From Candidatus Competibacter sp. (GTDB lineage: Bacteria; Pseudomonadota; Gammaproteobacteria; Competibacterales; Competibacteraceae), in assembly GCA_029624815.1 (NCBI GenBank), contig JARSSH010000065.1:1-46137 (forward strand): 46,137 nt of DNA. Direction: 5' to 3'. Position 1 is the stretch's first letter, and each line of letters starts with the position of its first letter. Under the pieces are notes generated by a model. It saw only the letters and a list, made by a program, of their open reading frames with translations, did not search any database and was not told where the DNA came from. Made by a program: the position numbers and the translations under genes. Shown here piece by piece: positions 36,350-46,084 of this stretch.

Positions 36350-37474
36350 TCAACCCCGCAATATGTCGTGCATGGCTTCGATCCAGCGCGCGTTTTCCGC
36401 TTCGGTACCGATGCTGATCCGCAAATGGCGCGGCAAGCCGTAGTTGTCCACCGGACGGGCGATGACACCGCGCTTCAGCAATTCCACGAATACCTCCCGT
36501 CCCGGCTGGCCCAGATCCACGCACAGGAAGTTGCCGGCCGATGGCAGCCAGATCAAACCCCACTGCCGGCAAGCGTCCCGCAACTGCTTCATACCGGCAC
36601 GGTTGGTCGCCCGACCGCGTTCCAAGTGCTCGATGTCATCCAGCGCCGCCGCCGCCGCAACCAGCGCCAGGCTATTGACGTTGAACGGCTGGCGCACCCG
36701 GTTCAACAGATCGGCCACTTGGGGATGGGAAACCGCGTACCCGACCCGCAGCCCGGCCAACCCGTAGGCTTTGGAAAAGGTACGAGTAACGATCAGATTG
36801 GGGAATCGGTCGAGCCAGCGCAGGGCATTGGGACAATCCGTCTCGGTCTCGACGTATTCGTGATACGCCTCGTCCACCACCACGATGACCCGCTCGGGCA
36901 CGGCTTCCAGCAACGCTTCCAGTTCCGCCGCTTTCAGCCAGGTGCCGGTGGGATTGTTGGGATTGGCGACGAACATCACCCGAGTCCGGTCGTCGATCGC
37001 CGCCAGCAAGGTCACCGGATCGTGACCGTGAGGCATGGCATGGTCGGGCGGATTGGCCTTGGCGACGCGCGCGGTCGCGCCAATGGCCTGGGTGACGATG
37101 GGATAGACGGCGAAAGCATGTTCGGAAAATATCGCCTCGTGCTCCGGCGTCAGAAAGGCCCGCGCCGCCAGTTCCAGCACATCGTTGGAACCGTTGCCGA
37201 GCGTCAGCATCGAGGTGGAGATGCCAAGATGGGCGGACAGCGCCGCTTTAAGCTCGAAACCGTTGCCGTCGGGGTAACGGGCCAGTCTGCCCAGCGCTTC
37301 CCGCACGGCGGTCATGGCCTTGGGGCTGGGACCGAGCGGGTTCTCGTTGGAAGCCAGCTTGACGATATCGCTCAAGCCGTATTCCCGGCGCAATTCACTC
37401 TCCGGCTTGCCGGGCTGGTAGGGTTGCAGGGTGCGCACGCCGGAAGCGGCGAGGGAGAGGAAATCGCAGGACAT
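36350..37474 (-). CDS. hisC: Histidinol-phosphate/aromatic aminotransferase
   Basis: A 374-residue class I/II PLP aminotransferase of the HisC2 type. Early motif KLASNENPLGPSPKA, FVANPNNPTGTW, VVVDEAYHEY, PLP-lysine region TRTFSKAYGLAGLRVGYAV, and LRISIGTEAENARWI. In this cluster it probably transaminates aromatic 2-oxo acids as well as histidinol phosphate. Start at 37474 has AAGGA upstream. A 137-bp gap to pheA. Confidence 0.92.
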   Translation of the reverse strand: MSCDFLSLAASGVRTLQPYQPGKPESELRREYGLSDIVKLASNENPLGPSPKAMTAVREALGRLARYPDGNGFELKAALSAHLGISTSMLTLGNGSNDVLELAARAFLTPEHEAIFSEHAFAVYPIVTQAIGATARVAKANPPDHAMPHGHDPVTLLAAIDDRTRVMFVANPNNPTGTWLKAAELEALLEAVPERVIVVVDEAYHEYVETETDCPNALRWLDRFPNLIVTRTFSKAYGLAGLRVGYAVSHPQVADLLNRVRQPFNVNSLALVAAAAALDDIEHLERGRATNRAGMKQLRDACRQWGLIWLPSAGNFLCVDLGQPGREVFVELLKRGVIARPVDNYGLPRHLRISIGTEAENARWIEAMHDILRG

Positions 37475-37611
37475 GGAGAATGAGTTCCTTTGAGCTTGAG
37501 GATTGCGTCTCATCAAGGCGGTGAGGCGACGCCGCGTTCGAACCGCCTCGATGTCATACGCCGATCTCCCTTAATCCGGGGAGGAAAAATTCCAACCACC
37601 GACCGCTGATC

Positions 37612-38697
37612 TCACAGCACACCCTTCGGATACGAGCCCAACACTCGGAACAGGCTAGCCTGCTCGCGCAGTTCGGCGAGCGTGCTGGCGACCGGCTCGT
37701 CCTGCGCATGGCCATCCAGATCGATGAAGAACACGTAATCCCACATGCCGCGCCGCGAGGGCCGCGACTCGATGCGATTCATGCTGACCTTATTCCGGGC
37801 CAGTGGCTCCAGCAGCTTGAACAGCGCACCGGGCCGGTTGAGCGAGGCCACCAGCAGCGCGGTCTTGTCGTCGCCGGACGGCGCGATCGGCTGGGCGCCG
37901 ATAATCAGGAAGCGGGTGGTATTGTTCGGCTCGTCCTCGATGTTGCGCACCAGGGTCGGCAATTGATGGATGTCCGCCGCGCACTGGCCAGCGATCGCCG
38001 CCGCGTCCGCCGCGTCGCGCGCCCGCAACGCCGCCTCGCCGTTGCTGCTCACCTCGATCTGCTCGATCCGGGGCACATTCGCATCCAGCCATTCGCGGCA
38101 CTGCGCCAGCGACTGCCGGTGGGAATAGATGCGGCGAATGGCCGTTAGATCGACGGCGCGGGTGATCAGGTGATGGTTGATGCGGATCTGCACCTCGCCG
38201 CAGATCCGCAGCGGCGATTGCAGGAACATGTCCAGGGTATGGTTGACCACCCCCTCGGTGGAATTCTCCACCGGCACCACGCCGTAGTCGGCGGAACCGG
38301 CCTCGACCTCGCGGAACACCTCGTCGATGGCGCGCAAGGGGATGCTGTGAATGGACTTGCCGAAGTGCTTGAGCGCCGCCGCCTGGGTGAAAGTCCCTTC
38401 CGGGCCGAGAAAGGCGATGCGCAGCGGCTCTTCCAGCGCCAGGCAGGCCGACATGATTTCGCGGAACAGCCGGGCCATTTCCTCGCTGCTCAACGGCCCC
38501 GGATTGGTTTCGATCACCCGGCGCAAGACCTGCGCCTCGCGCTCGGGGCGGTAAAAATTGCCGGTGGCGCCGGCGGCCTGCTTGATCGCGCCCACCTGCT
38601 GCGCGCAGCGCGCCCGCTCGGAGATCAGCGTCTGGATTTGCCGGTCCAGCGCATCGATCCGGTCGCGCAGCGCTCGCAGGCTATCCGCCTCGTTCAT
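37612..38697 (-). CDS. pheA: Bifunctional chorismate mutase/prephenate dehydratase
   Basis: A 361-residue P-protein. Chorismate mutase at about 5-90 ([20 protein letters not shown]), prephenate dehydratase about 93-270 ([51 protein letters not shown]), and ACT domain about 285-355 ([35 protein letters not shown]) with the ESRP motif for phenylalanine feedback. Its ATG overlaps the gyrA stop by four bases. serC, often between these genes, is absent. Confidence 0.96.
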   Translation of the reverse strand: MNEADSLRALRDRIDALDRQIQTLISERARCAQQVGAIKQAAGATGNFYRPEREAQVLRRVIETNPGPLSSEEMARLFREIMSACLALEEPLRIAFLGPEGTFTQAAALKHFGKSIHSIPLRAIDEVFREVEAGSADYGVVPVENSTEGVVNHTLDMFLQSPLRICGEVQIRINHHLITRAVDLTAIRRIYSHRQSLAQCREWLDANVPRIEQIEVSSNGEAALRARDAADAAAIAGQCAADIHQLPTLVRNIEDEPNNTTRFLIIGAQPIAPSGDDKTALLVASLNRPGALFKLLEPLARNKVSMNRIESRPSRRGMWDYVFFIDLDGHAQDEPVASTLAELREQASLFRVLGSYPKGVL

Positions 38698-41303
38698 GCC
38701 GGCCCCTCGTCGTCCCGAGCGTCCTCCGGCGGCGCGCTTTCGTCATCACCCGGCGCATCGCCGGAAACGTCCACCTCGCCGATGCTTTCGATTTTCTCGA
38801 CCCCGACCAGTTTCTCGTCGCCTTGCAAGCTGATCAGTTTCACACCCTGGGTGTTGCGGCTCACCAGCGAAATCTCCTCGACCCGAGTGCGCACCAGCGT
38901 ACCTCCATCGGTGATCAGCATGATGTCGTGGTCGCTCTCGACCTGCACCGCGCCGGTGACCCGACCGTTGCGCTCGGAGGTCTGAATGGAAATGACGCCC
39001 TGGCCACCCCGACCCCGGCGCGGATAGTCATCGACCGGCGTGCGCTTTCCGTAACCGTTTTCGGTGACGGTCAACACCGTGCCCTCGCCCACCACGATCA
39101 GGGCGATGACCTTCTGTCCGTCGCCCAAGCGGATACCGCGCACCCCACAGGCGGAGCGGCCCGTATCGCGCACCTCGGTCTCGGCGAAACGCAGCACCTT
39201 GCCGGCATCGGTGAACAGCATCACATCGCTCCGACCGTGGGTCAGCGCCACGTTCACCAACTGGTCGCCCTCGCGCAGGTCGATCGCGATGATGCCGCTG
39301 GGACGCGGCCGGGAATAGGCCGATAGCGGCGTCTTCTTGACCGTGCCGTTGGCGGTGGCGAAGAACACGTCATGATCGTCGCTGAATTCGCGCACCGCCA
39401 ATACCGCGTTGATCCGCTCGCCCTCTTCCAGCGGCAGCAGGTTGACGATGGGGCGACCGCGCGCGGTCCGGCTGGCCTGCGGTAGTTCGTAGACCTTCTT
39501 CCAGTACACCTTGCCGTAGTTGGAGAAGCAAAGAATGGTGTCGTGGGTGCTGGCGACAAACAGTTTGTCGACAAAATCCTCCTCCTTGAAGGTGGTGGCC
39601 GCCCGGCCGCGCCCGCCGCGTTTTTGCGCCCGGTACAACGACAAGGGCTGCGCCTTGACGTAGCCGGCATGCGACAGCGTGACCACCATGGCCTCTTCGT
39701 TGATCAGATCTTCGAGATTCAGGCTCTGCTCGTCGGGCCGGATCTCGGTGCGGCGGGCGTCGCCGTACTGGGCGCGCAGCTCCAGCAGTTCGGCGCGGAT
39801 TACCGCCGTCAGGCGTTCCGGCACGGTGAGGATCTCCAGGTAGTCCTGGATGCGGATCAATAGATCCTGGTACTCGTCCAGCAGCTTGCGCTGCTCCAAA
39901 CCAGTCAGCCGATGCAGGCGCAAATCCAAAATCGCCTGCGCCTGGGTTGGGGATAGCCGGTAGCCGGTGTCGTGCAAGCCATACTCCGCCGACAGATCCT
40001 CCGGTCGCGACGCCGCCGCGCCGGAGCGGGCCAACAGCTCGGTGACCGAACCCGGCATCCAGACCTGCTCCAGCAGCGCGACGCGGGCGGCGGCGGGATC
40101 GGAGGCGGCGCGAATCAGCGCGATCAGGGGGTCGAGATTGGCCAGCGCCACCGCCAATCCTTCGACGATGTGGGCGCGCTCGCGGGCCTTGCGCAAATCG
40201 AACACGGTGCGCCGCACCACCACTTCGCGGCGGTGCGCCAGAAAGGCTTCCAGGATCTGCTTGAGGTTGAGCAAGCGCGGCTGGCCTTCGACCAGCGCCA
40301 CCATGTTGATGCCGAACACGCATTGCAGCGAGGTGTGCAGAAACAGGTTGTTCAACACCACATCGGCGGCCTCGCCGCGTCGCAATTCGATATAGATGCG
40401 CAGGCCGTCCTTGTCGGATTCGTCGCGCAGTTCGGTGATGCCCTCCAGCTTGCGGTCCTTGACCAGTTCGGCGATTTTTTCGATCAGCCGGGCCTTGTTG
40501 ACCTGATAAGGCAACTCGGTGACGATGATTGCCTGCCGGCCGCGCAACTCGTCGGTCTCGATTTCGGTTCTGGCGCGCATCCGCACCCGGCCGCGGCCGG
40601 TCTCGTAGGCTTCGCGGATGCCGCCGATGCCGTTGATCAGCGCGGCGGTGGGAAAATCCGGTCCCGGGACGTGGCGCATCAACGCGGCGACGCCCAACAT
40701 CGGATCGTCGATCAGCGCCACGCAGCCGTTCACCACTTCGGTCAAGTTGTGCGGCGGGATATTGGTGGCCATGCCGACGGCGATGCCGGAGGAGCCGTTG
40801 ACCAACAGGTTGGGCAGGCGGGTCGGAAAGACCGAGGGCTCACGCTCCGATTCGTCGTAATTGGGGACGAAATCGACCGTTTCCTTGTCGAGGTCGGCCA
40901 GCAATTCGTGGGCGACGTGGGCCATGCGGACTTCGGTGTAGCGCATCGCGGCCGGGGCGTCGCCGTCGATGCTGCCGAAGTTGCCCTGCCCGTCCACCAG
41001 CATGTAGCGCAGGGAAAAGGGTTGCGCCATGCGCACGATGGTGTCGTAGACCGCGGAATCGCCGTGCGGGTGATACTTACCGATCACGTCGCCGACTACG
41101 CGAGCGGATTTCTTGTACGGTTTATTCCAGTCGTTGCCCAGCTCGCTCATGGCGAACAGGACACGCCGGTGCACCGGCTTCAGGCCGTCGCGCACGTCCG
41201 GCAGCGCCCGCCCGACGATCACGCTCATGGCGTAATCGAGGTAGGACTGCCGCATTTCGTCTTCCAGATTGACCGGCAGGATTTCTTTGGCGATATCAGT
41301 CAT
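38694..41303 (-). CDS. gyrA: DNA gyrase subunit A
   Basis: An 869-residue gyrase A. Catalytic Tyr122 in [11 protein letters not shown]; the quinolone region is [15 protein letters not shown], with Ser83 and Asp87 in the drug-sensitive form. The gyrA box reads QKRGGRG (residues near 560). The C-terminal beta-pinwheel repeats follow, for instance [28 protein letters not shown] and [13 protein letters not shown]; the tail after 835 is acidic ([17 protein letters not shown]). First gene of the minus-strand block to lapB; its promoter must be in 41304-41735. Confidence 0.97.
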   Translation of the reverse strand: MTDIAKEILPVNLEDEMRQSYLDYAMSVIVGRALPDVRDGLKPVHRRVLFAMSELGNDWNKPYKKSARVVGDVIGKYHPHGDSAVYDTIVRMAQPFSLRYMLVDGQGNFGSIDGDAPAAMRYTEVRMAHVAHELLADLDKETVDFVPNYDESEREPSVFPTRLPNLLVNGSSGIAVGMATNIPPHNLTEVVNGCVALIDDPMLGVAALMRHVPGPDFPTAALINGIGGIREAYETGRGRVRMRARTEIETDELRGRQAIIVTELPYQVNKARLIEKIAELVKDRKLEGITELRDESDKDGLRIYIELRRGEAADVVLNNLFLHTSLQCVFGINMVALVEGQPRLLNLKQILEAFLAHRREVVVRRTVFDLRKARERAHIVEGLAVALANLDPLIALIRAASDPAAARVALLEQVWMPGSVTELLARSGAAASRPEDLSAEYGLHDTGYRLSPTQAQAILDLRLHRLTGLEQRKLLDEYQDLLIRIQDYLEILTVPERLTAVIRAELLELRAQYGDARRTEIRPDEQSLNLEDLINEEAMVVTLSHAGYVKAQPLSLYRAQKRGGRGRAATTFKEEDFVDKLFVASTHDTILCFSNYGKVYWKKVYELPQASRTARGRPIVNLLPLEEGERINAVLAVREFSDDHDVFFATANGTVKKTPLSAYSRPRPSGIIAIDLREGDQLVNVALTHGRSDVMLFTDAGKVLRFAETEVRDTGRSACGVRGIRLGDGQKVIALIVVGEGTVLTVTENGYGKRTPVDDYPRRGRGGQGVISIQTSERNGRVTGAVQVESDHDIMLITDGGTLVRTRVEEISLVSRNTQGVKLISLQGDEKLVGVEKIESIGEVDVSGDAPGDDESAPPEDARDDEGPA

Positions 41304-41735
41304 GCGGAACCCTCGTCAGCACCCGATCCGGTCGTCGCTGGAGCGACCGTCGGCGACGGATTTTAGCACAGCCACGGTCAGGAGTTCTGGCGGCATCATG
41401 GCCCTTGGCACGGGCAAGGCCGCCGTGAGGCTTCCCAGTGTGCCAACGCGGGTGGGCCATGAATACAAGCAGGTGTGAAGCCGTTGAATCATTGACCAAA
41501 CGCCGCCATGTCGCCGTCACCGGCCGGCCTATCGCAAGCCGCCAGCAATCATGGCCAACCAGTGCCTGCATCCACGGCGCGGTGGACAACCGCGAGAGTT
41601 GGCGAGACAGGTTCGCGCCTTTCGTGTATAAAAATTGGGTGTTGCCCCTGACGTCAAAGGCCCTTTGGTGAACCGTTCGCGTTGGGAAACGGTCAATAGC
41701 ATTAGCCCATCAATCCTTGAGAGGTTCAATTTACG
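41304..41735. other. Divergent intergenic region, gyrA / Bax1-type gene
   Basis: No gene seen. It must hold the gyrA promoter (minus) and that of the 41736 gene (plus). Palindrome CAAAGGCCCTTTG lies at 41655-41667; ACCGTT and AACGGT flank a short spacer at about 41674-41696. TATAAA is near 41624. GAGAGG precedes the ATG at 41736. Confidence 0.45.
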
Positions 41736-42419
41736 ATGTTGCAGAAAAACGATGTCCTGGCCAAGGCGCCCATCACGCTGACGCTTGACAAGCCGTCCGT
41801 TGGCAACAAGGTTCTGCGCAATACCTATATGTTGCTGGCGATGACTCTGCTATTCAGCGCGGTTACCGCCGGCATCGCCATGGCCACCAACGCCGCGCCG
41901 CTGCACTGGCTGATCACGATGGGCGGTTATTTTGGCCTGCTGTTTGTGGTCACCCGGCTGCGCGACAGCGTCTGGGGCCTGGCGGCGGTGTTCGCCCTGA
42001 CCGGCTTCCTCGGCTACACGCTGGGGCCGATCCTCAATTTCTACCTCAGCTTGCCGAATGGCTCGCAGGTGGTGATGACCGCGCTGGGCGGTACTGGCGC
42101 GATCTTCCTGGCGCTGTCCGGCTACGCGGTTGTCAGCCGAAAGGATTTCAGTTTCATGGGATCCTTCCTGATGGTGGGCATCCTGGTCGCGTTCCTGGCC
42201 GGGCTGGGCGCGATGCTGTTCAACATCCCGACCCTGTCGCTGGCGGTATCGGGGATGTTTATTCTGCTGATGTCGGGCATGATCCTCTGGCAGACGAGTG
42301 AAATCATCCACGGCGGCGAGACCAACTACATCATGGCCACCGTCAGCCTGTACATCACCCTCTTCAACCTGCTGCTGAGCCTGTTGCAGATTCTCGGTGT
42401 CGTGTCCGGCGACGACTGA
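41736..42419 (+). CDS. Bax inhibitor-1/YccA family membrane protein
   Basis: A 227-residue protein with seven membrane segments, starting after a 27-residue cytosolic stretch: TYMLLAMTLLFSAVTAGIAMA in part, LHWLITMGGYFGLLFVV, LAAVFALTGFLGYTLGPIL, VVMTALGGTGAIFLALSGYA, FLMVGILVAFLAGLGAMLF, LSLAVSGMFILLMSGMIL and VSLYITLFNLLLSLLQIL. The family includes YccA, which binds and restrains the FtsH protease in E. coli, and Ca2+-leak BI-1 proteins. The QTSEIIHGGETNYI motif near 190 is typical. It has its own terminator. Confidence 0.93.
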   Translation: MLQKNDVLAKAPITLTLDKPSVGNKVLRNTYMLLAMTLLFSAVTAGIAMATNAAPLHWLITMGGYFGLLFVVTRLRDSVWGLAAVFALTGFLGYTLGPILNFYLSLPNGSQVVMTALGGTGAIFLALSGYAVVSRKDFSFMGSFLMVGILVAFLAGLGAMLFNIPTLSLAVSGMFILLMSGMILWQTSEIIHGGETNYIMATVSLYITLFNLLLSLLQILGVVSGDD

Positions 42420-42444
42420 TCGCACCAGTCCACCGATCCTACCG

Positions 42445-42468
42445 AACCCCGCTCTCGCGGGGTTTTTT
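42445..42468 (+). terminator. Rho-independent terminator
   Basis: AACCCCGC-TCTC-GCGGGGTT followed by four to six T: an eight-bp GC-rich stem with a tetraloop, 25 bases after the BI-1 family gene. It also lies at the end of the convergent secreted-protein gene. Confidence 0.92.
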
Positions 42469-42478
42469 CCATGGACGA

Positions 42479-43684
42479 CTAACGTGCGCTGGCCTGCCCG
42501 TTCACGATCGCGAAGTTCTGGTAAGGTTCGGACCAGCGCACGGCGATGTCGTTACCGGTGGATGGGAAATTCGACAAGACAAACTCGCCGCTGGCCCCTT
42601 GCAGGTACTCCACGCCCAAGCTAGTCACGGTAAAGTCGACGTTGGCGAACTCCACGCCGTCGGCGGAGACCCGCACATTGTGACTACCGTTGCCGAGCCG
42701 GTTCCAGTTGAAGGTGTAGCCAAAGCCGTTGTCGGCGTCGCCGCAAACCCCAACCGTGTCGGGCCGCGTGGTGCCGTAGGCTACTCGCCGCCGCGCGCCG
42801 CCGTCGATCTGAATTTCCACCGTGCTGGCTTGGCAGACCCATCCCCGGATCAGGCCGATCCCGCTCTCGAAGGAGCCTTGTTGGGGGCTTTCCAGATAAG
42901 CGGGGAATTGCGCCAACGAGACGGTCCTGATCGACCGCGGATCGGTCGAATTTCGGTTGGCGTCGACAATCATGAAATTCTGATGAGGCTCGGACCAGCG
43001 CACGGCGACGTCGTTACCGGCGGATGGAAAATTCGGCAGTACAAACTCGGCGCTGGCCCCTTGCAGGTACTCCACGCCCAAGGTGGTCACGGTAAAGTCG
43101 ACGTTGGCGAACTCCACGCCGTCGGCAAACGCCCGCAAAGTGTGCGGCCCGTCTCCCAATCGATTCCAGTTGATGGTGTAGCCAAACCCGTTGTCGCTGT
43201 CCCCACACGCTTCGACCGTGTCATCTCGCGCGGTGCCGTAACCCACTTCCCACCGCGCTCCATTGTCGATCCGCACTTCCACGGTATTGGCTTGGCAGAC
43301 CCAACCCCGGATCAGGCCGATCCCGCTCTCAAAGGAACCCTGCGTCGGGCTCTCCAGACTGACGTTTGGCGAAGTAGCCAACGCTGGGTAGTGGACTTCG
43401 TTGGAGAAATCGCTTCTGATCGTCCGGGTCGTATCGTAGGCGGCGATCGCAAAGTAGTAAGCCGTCCCCGCTTCAAGGTCCGTCAAGGTATATTGGATCC
43501 GATCACCAACATCGATGCTGTCGGTATAGTTCCGGCTGGCATGACCGTAGTACAGAACATATCCCCCCACACTCGGAGACGTACTAGGATCCCACGCCAA
43601 GGTGAGTTGAACCGCTTGGGCAGCGGAAACACCGGGCAAATACCCCAAAACTCCTACCAGTGCCATCGAGCCGAGAATTTTCAC
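42479..43684 (-). CDS. Secreted protein with FN3 domain and two duplicated modules
   Basis: A 401-residue exported protein. GTG start at 43684 with AGAGGTAGG upstream. Signal peptide MKILGSMALVGVLGYLPGVSAAQA. Residues about 25-103 are a fibronectin type III domain (LTLAWDPSTSPSVGGYVLYYG; TLTDLEAGTAYYFAIAAYD). Two near-identical modules of about 130 residues follow (113-245, 265-400), each with GSFESGIGLIRGWVCQA, YGTxRxDTVxxCGDxDNGFGYTxNWNRLG and LGVEYLQGASxEFVL. Two Cys per module suggest a disulfide. Probably an extracellular binding protein; partner unknown. Confidence 0.85.
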   Translation of the reverse strand: MKILGSMALVGVLGYLPGVSAAQAVQLTLAWDPSTSPSVGGYVLYYGHASRNYTDSIDVGDRIQYTLTDLEAGTAYYFAIAAYDTTRTIRSDFSNEVHYPALATSPNVSLESPTQGSFESGIGLIRGWVCQANTVEVRIDNGARWEVGYGTARDDTVEACGDSDNGFGYTINWNRLGDGPHTLRAFADGVEFANVDFTVTTLGVEYLQGASAEFVLPNFPSAGNDVAVRWSEPHQNFMIVDANRNSTDPRSIRTVSLAQFPAYLESPQQGSFESGIGLIRGWVCQASTVEIQIDGGARRRVAYGTTRPDTVGVCGDADNGFGYTFNWNRLGNGSHNVRVSADGVEFANVDFTVTSLGVEYLQGASGEFVLSNFPSTGNDIAVRWSEPYQNFAIVNGQASAR

Positions 43685-43821
43685 GGTGGCCTACCTCTAC
43701 TTGCCGCTAACCCACCCACCACCCGCGGACTCCGGGAACCCAGAAGTCAACCCGAACACCGCGCTCCCGGTCACACACTAAAGGTTCTTCGGCGGTTTCC
43801 ATTTCTCAGTTGATCTTATGT

Positions 43822-43890
43822 GCCTAACGTGGCGGTCACTGGCGCTGCGCGGCTTTATCGCGCAGCGCTCGGTGGAGCGCGGGGTTGGGC
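43822..43890 (-). mobile_element. attC-like recombination site after the restriction-modification genes
   Basis: On the minus strand it starts GCCCAAC and ends GTTAGGC, both full matches to the attC cores RYYYAAC and GTTRRRY; the plus strand shows GCCTAAC (43822-43828) and GTTGGGC (43884-43890). An inner 10-bp stem, GCGCTGCGCG with CGCGCAGCGC, surrounds a short loop. Length 69 bp. The stop codon of the minus-strand restriction gene is one base away, as in integron cassettes. Confidence 0.8.
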
Positions 43891-43891
43891 A

Positions 43892-44614
43892 TCACTCGAC
43901 CAATTCATCGCAGAAATGACGCGCAATCAGAAACAGCCAGGGAAGCTGGCCGCGCTGGAGTAATGACACGTTGTAGTCGTGACCTACCGTCGCAGTAGAT
44001 ACGATGTCACGCAGATCGGCAATGACGTATTGATGCGCGGCGGAATCAGGGTTTCCAGGTGCAATACATGCGCGGATGAGAGCGGAAAAGACCTCAATAA
44101 AGCAGTTCGGGCCGCCCAAATGCTCCCACCAATCGAGCCCTATGCGAACCGTTACGTCAACGGAGATGCCTTGTTCCTGAAATGCACAGTTCCATCCGTC
44201 AGCGGGATCGACAGTGATAGCTTGCGCCTGTTTCTCTCGAATATTCCGAAGGATATGCCAATCCTTCTTGTTGGATGCCTTGGGTGTTCCGTAGCGGCCG
44301 GCCGACGTTTCCATCGAAGAAAACTGCTTGGCGGGAAGAATGTCACTCTCGATTTCACTGATCCGCGTGTAGCTTCTATTCCGTGCATGGATTAGCAATA
44401 CATAAGGGCTGGTGTTGAACTTCTGAAACCGCGCATCGCCTTCTGGCAAGGACGTGATGTGCGAATCAATCTTTCGCCGAAATTGGTTCTCCATCGCAAG
44501 CACACGTTGACGGCTCTCATCTGAGCTATCGACCGAGACAAGCTGTAGAAGTAGGTTGGCCTTGGAAAGACGCCTCCCAACTGGACGAGGAAGGCCGTTG
44601 TGTCGCCGTGCCAT
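43892..44614 (-). CDS. Type II restriction endonuclease, probably internally deleted
   Basis: A 240-residue protein directly after a cytosine methyltransferase (TAA-T-ATG), so most likely its partner restriction enzyme. The start at 44614 follows from this spacing; the in-frame extension upstream lies in the methyltransferase. Segments SYTRISEIESDILPAKQFSSMETSAG and SNKKDWHILRNIREK, VDVTVRIGLDWWEHLGGPN, and LPWLFLIARHFCDELVE read as parts of a type II enzyme family (each written in part). ETSAGR joins YGTPKASNKK abruptly near 44290; from memory such enzymes carry about 90 more residues here, so an in-frame deletion and loss of activity are likely. Not verified. Confidence 0.65.
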   Translation of the reverse strand: MARRHNGLPRPVGRRLSKANLLLQLVSVDSSDESRQRVLAMENQFRRKIDSHITSLPEGDARFQKFNTSPYVLLIHARNRSYTRISEIESDILPAKQFSSMETSAGRYGTPKASNKKDWHILRNIREKQAQAITVDPADGWNCAFQEQGISVDVTVRIGLDWWEHLGGPNCFIEVFSALIRACIAPGNPDSAAHQYVIADLRDIVSTATVGHDYNVSLLQRGQLPWLFLIARHFCDELVE

Positions 44615-44615
44615 A

Positions 44616-45980
44616 TTATCGCAAGCTCTTAATTTTCTTGACCGTCTTGGGCACTCCATAGGCAGCGCCGCCATTTATCTCGTCATCATCCCAGACGACC
44701 GCCTTACCGTCTTTGAACCATTGTCGAGTGCGGACGTGCGATTGAAGGTAGATGATCCGAGGTTCTGCCGGACGCCGCTGCTCACGACCGATGTCAATGC
44801 GGTGGGTACGGCCAAGATGATCAGCGATTACACCACCAGCAACCCGACCCAAACGGCTTGGAACGGCATTACCCACCTGGGTGTATTGTTCGGCGACCGT
44901 GCCACAGAATTCCCATTCGTCTGGGAATTCCTGAATTCTGGTGTATTCGCGGATCGACAGCGCTCGCGTCTCGATAGGATGACAAAGCGCAGTACTGGCG
45001 TGGTTTGGCATTGTTACTAGGGTTGGACAGGGAAGATCAAACGTTAATCGCCTCCACCAGCCAGAGCGCCCGCCCTTGGCATGCCACGCTTTCCCCATGG
45101 ATTCCCGCTGCAAATCCTCGGGCAAGCTTCGCCAGTTGGAGCCCGGTGGAACAAGGTCAAGGTATTTCTTCTTTCTGGGGCTAAAATCGAGCACGGTTGG
45201 GTTATCGTCCTTGAGCGTTCCGATCGCGTCCCCAATAGTCTTCCACGGTAACAGCCTTGCCTGTTCGAACAGGCCACCTTGAATTTCATCCGATAGAGTT
45301 GGGTCTTCTGGGCCGTGCGTCGGAGGTGGGAAATCAACCTGAAAGCCAAGTCGATTGCCGATAAACAGGGCTCGTTCGCGAATCTGTGGAGCCCCGTAAT
45401 TGACGGCGTTAACCTCGTAGATATCTAGGTGGTAACCAACCCCCGAAAGGCTGGCTAAGTCGTTCGCAAACAAACGGACGACAGAACCGGGTTGCTCATC
45501 CTCGTCTAACGGTGGTCCGCCTTTTTCCGGTCGCTCTGCTATTGGACGGTGTTTCAAAGCCGCTGAAAGCAACCCACGGACGTTTTCCATTAAGAAGAAC
45601 TTGGGTTGGATATGTTCAACAAAGCGCAAGAAATCCCAGAGAAGGGTTCCGCGAGGGTCTTGCGTGGCGCCGCGTTTGCCCGCCGTACTAAACGACTGGC
45701 ACGGAGGACCGCCGATGATTATGTCGATGTCCTCAGGGCGCAGACCGATGCCGCGAAGGACATCCTGTGGTGAAAGCCGTGAGATATCCGCTTCTATGAC
45801 CTTGAGGGTTTCTGAAAGCCGTCCCTTGCGTTGGTTGAGTCTTATCGTGTTGCAGAAAGTTGGCGCCTTTTCGACACAAGCCACGATCTCGAAATGCCCT
45901 GTCGATTCGATGCCCAGGTCGAGGCCCATCCCACCAGAAAATAGAGATAGCGCCTTGAATTTTCGTGTGTTATTCATCAT
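44616..45980 (-). CDS. DNA (cytosine-5-)-methyltransferase
   Basis: A 454-residue C5 methyltransferase of a type II system. Motif I ALSLFSGGMGLDLG, motif IV IIIGGPPCQSFSTAGK with catalytic Cys, motif VI FFLMENVRGL, motif VIII PQIRERALFIGN, target-recognition region about 220-310, motif IX REYTRIQEFPDEW and motif X YTQVGNAVPSRL. It protects a specific site by methylating cytosine at C5; the site cannot be read from the sequence. The ATG at 45980 is likeliest; TTG at 46046 lies in a cassette-junction sequence. Base composition is less GC-rich than the core. Cassette-borne, with attC at 43822. Confidence 0.93.
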   Translation of the reverse strand: MMNNTRKFKALSLFSGGMGLDLGIESTGHFEIVACVEKAPTFCNTIRLNQRKGRLSETLKVIEADISRLSPQDVLRGIGLRPEDIDIIIGGPPCQSFSTAGKRGATQDPRGTLLWDFLRFVEHIQPKFFLMENVRGLLSAALKHRPIAERPEKGGPPLDEDEQPGSVVRLFANDLASLSGVGYHLDIYEVNAVNYGAPQIRERALFIGNRLGFQVDFPPPTHGPEDPTLSDEIQGGLFEQARLLPWKTIGDAIGTLKDDNPTVLDFSPRKKKYLDLVPPGSNWRSLPEDLQRESMGKAWHAKGGRSGWWRRLTFDLPCPTLVTMPNHASTALCHPIETRALSIREYTRIQEFPDEWEFCGTVAEQYTQVGNAVPSRLGRVAGGVIADHLGRTHRIDIGREQRRPAEPRIIYLQSHVRTRQWFKDGKAVVWDDDEINGGAAYGVPKTVKKIKSLR

Positions 45981-46040
45981 CACGCTATTATTGGTCTCGG
46001 TACGGTGATGCCGAATTATCGCATACGGCTCCGTGGTGAT

Positions 46041-46047
46041 GCTCAAC
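46041..46047 (-). mobile_element. Possible 3' core of a preceding attC (cassette junction)
   Basis: GTTGAGC on the minus strand matches GTTRRRY, just before the methyltransferase cassette. The other half of such a site would lie outside the window or be absent, so this is only suggestive. Confidence 0.35.
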
Positions 46048-46084
46048 GACCAAGCTCAGCACCGGTGGCAATGGAGCGCAGCGG

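Noticed and set aside
39972-41366. 464-codon plus-strand frame
   Set aside because: Antisense shadow of gyrA in high-GC DNA.
43979-44395. 138-codon plus-strand frame
   Set aside because: Antisense to the restriction gene, which is supported by its spacing to the methyltransferase.
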